A stretch of 64,000 nt of DNA from Warburgia ugandensis (Eukaryota > Streptophyta > Magnoliopsida > Canellales > Canellaceae). Shown here in pieces: positions 12,601 to 22,929 of the stretch (its first letter is position 1; every line of letters starts with the position of its first letter). The notes beneath the pieces are model-generated. The model had not been told where the DNA came from. It made no database searches and saw only the letters and a list, made by a program, of their open reading frames with translations. The stretch lies in contig CP141128.1 in the NCBI GenBank assembly GCA_035236585.1, positions 39,910,684 to 39,974,683 on the forward strand, read 5' to 3'. Both the position numbers and the translations under genes were made by a program.

Positions 12601-13455
12601 GGTCTCATGAGTTGTGCGAAGGGGCAAAGCCTTACTGATTCCCTACAATAGCGGGTACATTGTAACATATGTTGCTTAATTATGCCATTTTAATTTCACA
12701 ATTCATACACATGAATACTATATCAGTTAATATTAGAGAAAATTCAATTGAATTGTTATTTTTAATTATAGGTCCCATTGGATGCTACTAGCTTTGGATG
12801 TGCATGGTGGCCATGCAATTTTTTTTTATTCATGTGGAGCACACATTCGGGAATACCTAATGGAAATTATAAACAAGCAAGTCTTTATTATTCCTTTTAT
12901 TATAATATAACTACTCACATGGCAACTATAATAATATTCATAATCTAATGCTTTTCAATTATATGTGTGTAGAGCATGGTATAAATGGGTTGAGAGGGAA
13001 GGCATTCACCACCCACCAAAACTCAACTGGAAGAAGGCCAAGGTATAGTTTACTAATTACTGCCCTTTAGACTCTTTGATATAATTTTAAACATGAACTT
13101 ATTGGAAATTATATTTTTAAACTTTTCTGTTGTCTTTGGTGGCATTGTTCTACAGTGCCCTAAACAAAAATCAGATTGGGAGTGTGGATATTATGTTCTT
13201 AGATACATGCGAACCCTCTTTCGCAATGGAGTTACAGTCTCACAATTGAGAAAGGTAACACTTAGACTTACTGACCAATGTTACACTTTTGATTTCTATA
13301 TTTCCTGACTGAATCCAAGATTACATGTCTGATCTCTAAACTAAGTTATTATATGTTTCTTGCAGGCGGATTTGGGAACCAAGAGTTACTCCCAGTTGGA
13401 TCTAGATGATATTAAAATGGAATGGACAGATCATATTATGAATTTTAATTTGTAG
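9637..13455 (+). pseudogene. CACTA-type transposon gene 2: Ptta/En/Spm-like plus Ulp1-like protease
   Basis: Apparent exons, mostly with GT/AG borders: 9637-9975, 10123-10338, 10429-10521, 10605-10727, 10882-11301, 11413-11682, 12155-12354, 12480-12654, 12772-about 12880, 12973-13042, 13156-13254 and 13366-13455. The start at 9637 gives MEQVEEVQ, then RGRGPTQM and the G-x-P-I-G ... DWRLV block of plant Ptta/En/Spm-type transposases. Exon 6 has LHGKL ... VGDVIGYHVCWP, as in related CACTA proteins. The 3' exons match a C48 (Ulp1-like) cysteine protease: SHWMLLALDV supplies the His and SDWECGYYVLRYMR the Cys. The Asp expected after FFY appears replaced (FFYSCG). In-frame stops at 10264, 10447, 11143 and 12649, and a phase break between exons 8 and 9, make it a pseudogene. 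Exon borders are my reading, not confirmed by transcripts. Confidence 0.75.
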
Positions 13456-14326
13456 TTCAGTGATGTAAATGAATGTATATTATCATTCATGTATATACAT
13501 TTTACTCAAATATAATACAAAGATCAGTTCATTTCAATGGACGTGTTCCATTTTTCTTTTGATTGAAGTACATTGTTTCAATGTATGTGCTTTCTATGTT
13601 TCAAACTTTCAAATTTCAATGATGTGAATGGGAAGTTGATGTTTTGATTAGCAGATGGGTTGATACTTGATCATCAATTTTCAATGATGGCTTAGATCAG
13701 CAGCAGCTGGGTTGTATTGTATGATGTATCATGTTGATGTACATACAGATACAGTATGGGTGATACAGATTACAGAAGCAGATAACTTTGTAGAGGGAGG
13801 CTGATATGGAGGTTGAAAATTGAAATTACTGATACTAAAGTTGTAGATTTGGGAACCAAGAGTTACTCCCAGTTGGATCTAGATGATATTAGAATGGAAT
13901 GGGCAAATCATATTATGAATTTTAATTTGTAGTTTAGTGATATAAATGAATGTATATTATCATTCATGTATATACATTTTACTCAAATATAATACAAAGA
14001 TCAGTTCACTTCAATGGATGTGTTCTATTTTTCTTTTGATTGAAGTACACTATTTCAATGTATGTGCTTTCTTTGTTTCAATCTTTCAAATTTCAAATGA
14101 TGTGAATGGGAAGTTGGTGGTTTGATCAGCAGATGGGTTGATACTTGATCATCAATTTTCAATGATGGCTTAGATCAGCAGCATATGGGTTGTATTGTAT
14201 GATGTATCATGTTGATGTACATATAGATACAGTATGGGTGATACAGATTACAAAAGTAGATAACTTTGGAGAGGGAGGTAGATGTGGAGGTTGAAAATTG
14301 AAATTACTGATACTGAAGTTGTAGAT
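13366..14326 (+). repeat. Tandem duplication of terminal exon and 3' flank, 477-bp period
   Basis: The last exon of the CACTA-type gene (from about 13369) and the flank behind it recur from 13846, starting GATTTGGGAACCAAGAG. The second copy even repeats the stop codon and the ATGTATATTATCATTCATG block. The copies differ at scattered sites, so the duplication is not recent. The second exon copy lies beyond the stop and has no acceptor of its own. Confidence 0.85.
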
Positions 14327-14399
14327 ATGATTCATATGAATACGATACCCCAAATAAAGACAAATTTATACCAAAATAATGACAAATATGATAGTTCCA

Positions 14400-14510
14400 G
14401 AAGAACTGTCCTATATGACATGAGTAATAACTGTAATATAAGACGGTGAAGAACCGTCCTATATTACAAGAATATAGGACGGTTCTTCAAGAACCATCCT
14501 ATATTAGTAT
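14400..14510. repeat. CACTA-type subterminal repeats, block 3
   Basis: AAGACGGTGAAGAACCGTCC and TATAGGACGGTTCTTCAAGA with a following AACCATCCTATATT form two short hairpins. The block is interrupted at 14511 by the tandem LTR array and resumes after 25654. Target duplication AGTAT occupies 14506-14510. Confidence 0.75.
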
Positions 14511-15845
14511 TGTAATGCCCGAGCAATTTACACTATTTTTAACAAAAATTGGACATTTTATGGGAAATAAACTGTGTCAAATGTTTTACTTTATTTAAAA
14601 TAATAAATGAAGGAATTTGTAAAGAAAATTGGTACCATTAGATTCGACTCAAAAAATGGAATCCAATGCCTCAAAGAGCGCCAAAAACTGAGTTCGTATG
14701 AAGAAGTTACGGCCTTTTAAAGATTAGGGGTATTTTTGTAATTTAAACAAAAAACAAAAAAGACAAAAAATGTAGGGGGCCATTTTGATAACTTCACCCC
14801 ATCATCTTCTTCCCCTAGACTTTTGTAGAAACCCTATTTCCAGAGGTTTCTGCCACCGCCAATGGCAGCACCACCATAGCAAGGCTATAAAAAGCCCCTA
14901 ATCCCCTCTCTTCAAAACACGAGTTTTCCGGCTATTTTGGGACTGGGGTTTCTGGAAAAAATTGAAACCCGTCTCAAGCCAGTTTCCCTACATTTTTCGA
15001 CAACGGCCAGGCCCGAGCCAGGTCGGCCATTCTCCCCATTCCCCTCTCTTCTCTTTTCCAGTCTTGGCATTGGGGTTTTTCCCTTCATCTAGTTTTCCGG
15101 TGGCATGGAGTTTCAGAATCGGAATGGAGGTCTACCACCGGCGATAGGCGCCCCCTAGGCTACCCAAGTAAGCCATTTTTCCCTTTTCTCTCCTTTTTGC
15201 TTCCCCCAGGCCAAGATCCATGCTGGATCTGGTCTTTTCCCAACCGATTTTTCCAGCCGGAGAAGACGAAGCTGGTTCCAGCTGGCCCTGTAAGAAACTA
15301 TGCGTCCCAGGGATGCCATGCTGCACCTGCACCTAGGACAGGGTCCCTGGGATGGGTTCCAAGCATACGACAGTGCGTACACTATCCCTGGTGTGGCCTT
15401 TGGGTGCGCGCGTGACGTGGGGCACGGGTCCTGGCTCGACCAGGATGCACGGGGTGCCTTGGGAGCTAAGACGCACCATGCTACACCAAAGGTGCGTTTG
15501 TGCGATGCCATCCAGGACGCGCGTCATAGCGCGTCACTTGAGCATGTATGTGCGCCTGCAGAACGTGGTCCCTGGCATGGCCTTTGGGCGCGCACGCACA
15601 TGAGGCGGTCGCAGTTCAACCAGGATGCATGGGTGTCCTGGGAACTGAGACACGCTGACCTAATGACTATAAAGTTAGGATCAGAGGACAATTTACAGAG
15701 TTAACCATTGAATAGTAGATCCACATCATAGGATCTAGCCTGACAATGAATTAGGGAAGGACCCATGGACCCTAAAAGGCAAACCTAGTGATCTAATTTC
15801 TAAAAATAGATTGAAATTGATAAGGACTACTTCTATTTCACGATT
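14511..15845 (+). repeat. LTR 1 of array, 3'-truncated
   Basis: It aligns with the first 1.3 kb of the full LTR at 22930-25649 but differs from it at many sites (about ten in the first 200 bases by eye). It then breaks off near 15840-15850 into internal sequence. A GC-rich internal direct repeat starts at about 15385 and 15570 (CCCTGG...GGCCTTTGGG.GCGCG). Short frames inside are chance readings of GC-rich leader sequence. Confidence 0.8.
14886..14893 (+). promoter_or_regulatory. TATA box of LTR 1
   Basis: TATAAAAA in the context GGCTATAAAAAGCCCC, 375 bp into the LTR. It is conserved in all three LTRs and placed as expected for the start of R. Confidence 0.65.
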
Positions 15846-18723
15846 ACAATATTAATGCTCAAGGCATTTCACCATAAACAAATAAGTGAAAAAGGAGATG
15901 GGTCTAGCAAATACTTAGATATTGGATGGCTTAAATCTTATCAATAAGGATTGTTGTGCAGTGGTGCAAACAGGGAAACTCATATATAAATTAGATTATG
16001 ATAAGAATGATGAAGGAAGATGTTAGTGAACTTGTTAGTAGATAGTTCTGACCTGCAATAAAGTAATCTCATCAAAGGTGAGAAAATTGAAGAACCTAGA
16101 TGGCTATCTTACCATCATAAAGAATATCAGAATATGAGTACACTATCACAAGGATATGATATAAGTATGATAGGGGATGTAAAAGACAGACTTTGAGAAG
16201 ATGTTGATGATAATCTAAGAGGGATGAGAATGCAAGATGATATTAGGAGATAACTGTGACTCATACGTGATTAAGAGGAATATAACATGAATATGATAGG
16301 GAACTATATTCGACAGTGTTACCAAAAGATTTGGATGATAATATTAGGGATGATAGATCTGTGATAATAGATTGATCCTAACATGAACTTGTAAGAGAAG
16401 TATAGCATGACCAAAACATCAATGTCATTATTAAGACATTGTATGAATTTTCTTGAGGCTATAGACAATTAAGGATTTCAATGATATTAGAAAACTTTAA
16501 CATTTCTTTGAGGTATTAAATTTCTCCTATCTGACAAGAAGATCGAGTATATACAACAAAGCACATGAGGACATTGATCTAGGAAGACAAAAGTGAGGAT
16601 TTTGAAGAAAAGAGAGAAAGAGATAGAGATGTAACTATAAGTATTTGATAAATATTGAATATTCAAAAGAAGAAGATCATGACTTTATGGAGATACATAC
16701 AAATTTTTCATCTTGAATCCGATAGGAAGGTAGACCAAACAAATGCAAAGGAATAATACTAGCTGAGTTGGTGATAAAAGAAAGAAAGCATATGGGGTTT
16801 AAGACTTGAGTAAAGTATCAAAGTTAAGGACATTCTGCTATCGGAAATTTTCAAAGAAGAATGATGATCCACTAGAAATGAAATTCTACAAGTAGTTTGA
16901 TGTCTATATCAATTATTGCAATTAGAATCGTATCGGATCCATTAGCTTATGAGGAACACCAATGGATATAGTCCATAAAAAGGACAGATTTGGTGATATC
17001 CTACCTTGCCACTACATGAGAAAATAAAGTATATTGAAAAAGGAATTAAGTCGGAATGAGTGACTTGTCCATTTAGCAAGTAGGGTACCATCAAGGATCA
17101 AATTGAGGTCTTACTATCATAGATTGGAAGACCAAAAATCTTAAGACCATTATTTAGTCATTACCTTTAGAGTCTTGTTGACTAAATAAAGGTATCCCAT
17201 CCTAATTAATCAAGTATATACTCAGAGGGATATTATAAGTATTTGGACATGAGTTTTACCTAAAAGAAGTTACTTGTTAGACTAAGTCATTTGAGGGTAT
17301 GAGGACAGTTGATTAGGCCACATCATGGAGGAGCTACAAGTACAATAAATACAGTAACAAGCGAGACGAAGCAAAAATAAGGAGCGATCTCCACTAGGGA
17401 GACAAATTTTTCCAAACCCGAATAGATACCATGACAAACCATAGAAATCACTGTGGGTCTAAAAGATGCTGGTGACTTGGATTGAAAAGAAAGGTAGATA
17501 AGTACCGATCACTTTAGAGACCCTTGAGCTTATGACAAAGATATATCTGGAAAGAGATCAATAGGTAATCAAATAAAGCCTTTCTATATGTCTACGAAAA
17601 TGTTCCATGCTTACCTGAGTGTTTTTCAAATTTGATGATTTAACAACTTCAGCATAACTTGATGTAGTAGCTATTGAACGAGAACTGCTATTATAAGCTA
17701 AGTATGAGGAGGCACTTGAAGGATAAAATTTGAGGAATTGACAAAATCACTACTTATGAAGATACCTCCTGACAATACAGACGGCATGGTTATGAATAAG
17801 AGACTTTTTGCTTTGCATAAATGGAACATTATTGAAAATCCTAATGACAGATTGATGTGAACAGTGAGATAAGGCCTCTGGACGAGAACATTTGATCCAT
17901 GATGATGAATCGACCATTAACATTTGACATAAGAAAAGCGTTTAATGAATTCAATAATTATGAATCTGGATATAGAGTTAGGACATTTTATTTTCAGTAT
18001 ATGATAAGGTCCTCAATGGAAGATGCTACTAATTGGCTTTCATGATTTTATTTTGAATGTAACTTTGGTCGAGGAATCAAGTCACATATGGAAAAAATCA
18101 GCCAGTTGAAATTCGAAGTTAATCAAGGGTTTGGCTGTAGAGCACATGATACCATGTCAGTTATTGAAGTATCTTGGGGACAAATATAAAAGATAAGAAG
18201 TAAAACACAATAGAAAGAAGGTAATTTTTGGACTTTACTATTGACATATAACCAACCATTAGAAGGAGATGTGGATGAAGAGAGCACTAGATGAAAGACA
18301 AGAAGAAAAAGGGATTATCCTATGATATTCAAAATGAAATAGGAGAAATAAGATCATATGATCTCAAAAAAGTATGGAGTAATTTATACATGAATAAAGA
18401 AGCATGATCCTATGAGGAGACTATCCTATACATGATGAGAAAAGTATAGGCATCTAAGGATTTCGAGATAGATGAATGACGAATAGAAACCGGTATTGTT
18501 AAACTGGCACATATAGGAGTATGCATCATAGTATGCAGCGAAAGCAACCCTTATGGGTAAGGCCTTGTAGAAGGAACAATAAAAAATGATAAATTGAGGT
18601 TGAGCCTAGATGTGATTCCTAAGGGGAGAATGCATTCACCAAGAAGTTATCTAAGAGACAAAATACCTTGAAGATGATAATTTATGGAATTTCTAGGAGG
18701 AAATTCATTTAAGGGGGTAATAA
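15846..18723 (+). other. Internal unit 1 of array, non-coding
   Basis: No frame of useful length and no recognisable gag or pol motif. The stretch is rich in GAT/AAG words. It is nearly identical to 20052-22929; by eye I see about ten differences, clustered between about 16985 and 18100. It probably derives from the retroelement interior after heavy decay, or is a non-autonomous filler. It ends in the polypurine tract. Confidence 0.7.
18711..18723 (+). other. Polypurine tract before LTR 2
   Basis: AAGGGGGTAATAA directly precedes TGTAATGCCC and is preceded by AATTTCTAGGAGGAAATTC. This is the usual 3' end context of plant chromoviruses, where plus-strand DNA synthesis is primed. Confidence 0.75.
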
Positions 18724-20051
18724 TGTAATGCCCGAGCAATTTACACTATTTTTAACAAAAATTGGACATTTTATGGGAAATAAACTGTGTTAAATGTTTT
18801 ACTTTATTTAAAATAGTAAACAAAGGAATTTGTAAAGAAAATTGGTACCATTAGATTCGACTTGAAAAATGGAATCCAATGCCTCAAAGAATGCTGAAAA
18901 CGGAGTTCGTATGAAGAAGTTACGGCCTTTTAAAGATTAGGGGTATTGTGTAATTTAAAAAAAAAAATGAAAAAGATAGAAAATGCAGGGGGCCGTTTTG
19001 ATAATGGCACCCCATCATCTTCTTCCTCTAGACTTCTCCAGAAACCCTGTTTCTAGAGGTTTCTACCACCGCCAATGGTAGCACTGCCATAGCAAGGCTA
19101 TAAAAAGCCCCTAATCCCCTCTCTTCAAAACACGAGTTTTCCGACTACTTTGGGACTGGGGTTTCCGGCAAAAATCAGAAACCCGTCTCAAGCCAGTTTC
19201 CCTGCATTTTCCGGCAACGGCCAGGCCCGAGTCAGGCCAGCCATTCTCCCCATTCCCCTCTCTTCTCTTTTCTGGTCTTGGCATTGGGGTTTTTCCCTTC
19301 ATCGAGTTTTCTGGTGGCATGGAGTTTCAGAACCAGAACGGAGGTCTACCACTGGCGATAGGAGCTCCCTAGGCTACCCAGGTAAGCCGTTTTTCCCTTT
19401 TTCTTTCCGTTTTACTTCCCCCAGGCCAAGATCCATGCCGGATTTGGTCTTTTCCCAACCGGTTTTTCCAGCCGGAGAAGACGAAGCCGGTTCCAGCCTG
19501 CCCTGTATGAACCAGGCATCCTAGGGAAGCCATGCTGCACGTGCGCTTGGGACAGGGTCCTTAAGACGGGTTTCAGGCATACGATAGTGCATACACTGTC
19601 CCTGGTGTCTCCTTTGGGTGCGCGCGCGACGTGGGGCACAGGTCCTGGCTCGACTAGGATGCATGGGGTGCCTTGGGAGCTGAGACATGCCATGCTACAC
19701 CAAAGGTGCGTCCGTGCGATGCCATCCAGGAAGCGCGACACTTGAGCATTGCATGTGTGCATGCAGAACGCGATCCCTGGCACGGCCTTTGGGCGCGCAC
19801 ACACATGAGGCGGTCGCAGTTCAACCAGGATGCGTGGGTCTCCTGGGAACTAAGACATGCAGACCTAATGACTATAAAGTTAGGATCAGAGGACAATTTA
19901 CAGAGTTAACCATTGACTAGTAGATCCACATCATAGGATCTAGCCTGACAATGAATTAGGCAAGGACCCATGGACCCTAAAAGGCAAACCTAGTGATCTA
20001 ATTTCTAAAAATAGATTGAAATTGATAAGGACTACTTCTATTTCACGATTA
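18724..20051 (+). repeat. LTR 2 of array, recombinant and 3'-truncated
   Basis: From 18724 to 19961 I see no difference from LTR 3 (22930-24167). From 19985 on it follows LTR 1, including the deletion junction near 20045. The diagnostic bases are C at 19961 (LTR 3 type; LTR 1 has G at 15756) and C at 19985 (LTR 1 type; LTR 3 has A at 24191). Confidence 0.85.
19099..19106 (+). promoter_or_regulatory. TATA box of LTR 2
   Basis: TATAAAAA in the same context and at the same LTR offset as in LTR 1. Confidence 0.65.
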
Positions 20052-22929
20052 CAATATTAATGCTCAAGGCATTTCACCATAAACAAATAAGTGAAAAAGG
20101 AGATGGGTCTAGCAAATACTTAGATATTGGATGGCTTAAATCTTATCAATAAGGATTGTTGTGCAGTGGTGCAAACAGGGAAACTCATATATAAATTAGA
20201 TTATGATAAGAATGATGAAGGAAGATGTTAGTGAACTTGTTAGTAGATAGTTCTGACCTGCAATAAAGTAATCTCATCAAAGGTGAGAAAATTGAAGAAC
20301 CTAGATGGCTATCTTACCATCATAAAGAATATCAGAATATGAGTACACTATCACAAGGATATGATATAAGTATGATAGGGGATGTAAAAGACAGACTTTG
20401 AGAAGATGTTGATGATAATCTAAGAGGGATGAGAATGCAAGATGATATTAGGAGATAACTGTGACTCATACGTGATTAAGAGGAATATAACATGAATATG
20501 ATAGGGAACTATATTCGACAGTGTTACCAAAAGATTTGGATGATAATATTAGGGATGATAGATCTGTGATAATAGATTGATCCTAACATGAACTTGTAAG
20601 AGAAGTATAGCATGACCAAAACATCAATGTCATTATTAAGACATTGTATGAATTTTCTTGAGGCTATAGACAATTAAGGATTTCAATGATATTAGAAAAC
20701 TTTAACATTTCTTTGAGGTATTAAATTTCTCCTATCTGACAAGAAGATCGAGTATATACAACAAAGCACATGAGGACATTGATCTAGGAAGACAAAAGTG
20801 AGGATTTTGAAGAAAAGAGAGAAAGAGATAGAGATGTAACTATAAGTATTTGATAAATATTGAATATTCAAAAGAAGAAGATCATGACTTTATGGAGATA
20901 CATACAAATTTTTCATCTTGAATCCGATAGGAAGGTAGACCAAACAAATGCAAAGGAATAATACTAGCTGAGTTGGTGATAAAAGAAAGAAAGCATATGG
21001 GGTTTAAGACTTGAGTAAAGTATCAAAGTTAAGGACATTCTGCTATCGGAAATTTTCAAAGAAGAATGATGATCCACTAGAAATGAAATTCTACAAGTAG
21101 TTTGATGTCTATATCAATTATTGCAATTAGAATCGTATCGGATCCATTAGCTTATGAGGAACACCAATGGATATAGTCCATAAAAAAGGACAGATTTGGT
21201 GATATCCTACCTTGCCACTACATGAGAAAATAAAGTATATTGAAAAAGGAATTAAGTCGGGACAGTGACTTGTCCATTTAGCAAGTAGGGTACCATCAAG
21301 GATCAAATTGAGGTCTTACTATCATAGATTGGAAGACCAAAAATCTTAAGACCATTATTTAGTCATTACCTTTAGAGTACTGTTGACTAAATAAAGGTAT
21401 CCCATCCTAATTAATCAAGTATATACTCAGAGGGATATTATAAGTATTTGGACATGAGTTTTACCTAAAAGAAGTTACTTGTTAGACTAAGTCATTTGAG
21501 GGTATGAGGACAGTTGATTAGGCCACATCATGGAGGAGCTACAAGTACAATAAATACAGTAACAACTGAGACAGAAGCAAAAATAAGGAGCGATCTCCAC
21601 TAGGGAGACAAATTTTTCCAAACCTGAATAGATACCATGACAAACCATAGAAATCACTGTGGGTCTAAAAGATGCTGGTGACTTGGATTGAAAAGAAAGG
21701 TAGATAAGTACCGATCACTTTAGAGACCCTTGAGCTTATGACAAAGATATATCTGGAAAGAGATCAATAGGTAATCAAATAAAGCCTTTCTATATGTCTA
21801 CGAAAATGTTCCATGCTTACCTGAGTGTTTTTCAAATTTGATGATTTAACAACTTCAGCATAACTTGATGTAGTAGCTATTGAACGAGAACTGCTATTAT
21901 AAGCTAAGTATGAGGAGGCACTTGAAGGATAAAATTTGAGGAATTGACAAAATCACTACTTATGAAGATACCTCCTGACAATACAGACGGCATGGTTATG
22001 AATAAGAGACTTTTTGCTTTGCATAAATGGAACATTATTGAAAATCCTAATGACAGATTGATGTGAACAGTGAGATAAGGCCTCTGGACGAGAACATTTG
22101 ATCCATGATGATGAATCGACCATTAACATTTGACATAAGAAAAGCGTTTAATGAATTCAATAATTATGAAACTGGATATAGAGTTAGGACATTTTATTTT
22201 CAGTATATGATAAGGTCCTCAATGGAAGATGCTACTAATTGGCTTTCATGATTTTATTTTGAATGTAACTTTGGTCGAGGAATCAAGTCACATATGGAAA
22301 AAAACAGACAGTTGAAATTCGAAGTTAATCAAGGGTTTGGCTGTAGAGCACATGATACCATGTCAGTTATTGAAGTATCTTGGGGACAAATATAAAAGAT
22401 AAGAAGTAAAACACAATAGAAAGAAGGTAATTTTTGGACTTTACTATTGACATATAACCAACCATTAGAAGGAGATGTGGATGAAGAGAGCACTAGATGA
22501 AAGACAAGAAGAAAAAGGGATTATCCTATGATATTCAAAATGAAATAGGAGAAATAAGATCATATGATCTCAAAAAAGTATGGAGTAATTTATACATGAA
22601 TAAAGAAGCATGATCCTATGAGGAGACTATCCTATACATGATGAGAAAAGTATAGGCATCTAAGGATTTCGAGATAGATGAATGACGAATAGAAACCGGT
22701 ATTGTTAAACTGGCACATATAGGAGTATGCATCATAGTATGCAGCGAAAGCAACCCTTATGGGTAAGGCCTTGTAGAAGGAACAATAAAAAATGATAAAT
22801 TGAGGTTGAGCCTAGATGTGATTCCTAAGGGGAGAATGCATTCACCAAGAAGTTATCTAAGAGACAAAATACCTTGAAGATGATAATTTATGGAATTTCT
22901 AGGAGGAAATTCATTTAAGGGGGTAATAA
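20052..22929 (+). other. Internal unit 2 of array, non-coding
   Basis: Second copy of 15846-18723 with the same polypurine tract at 22917-22929. Differences from unit 1 include a one-base longer A run near 21187 and base changes near 21260, 21380, 21565 and 22170. No coding potential is seen. Confidence 0.7.

Noticed and set aside
19111..19909. Several overlapping frames of 69-130 residues, repeated exactly at 23317-24115
   Set aside because: They lie in GC-rich LTR leader sequence. The exact repetition reflects the duplicated LTR, and the frames are broken in LTR 1.
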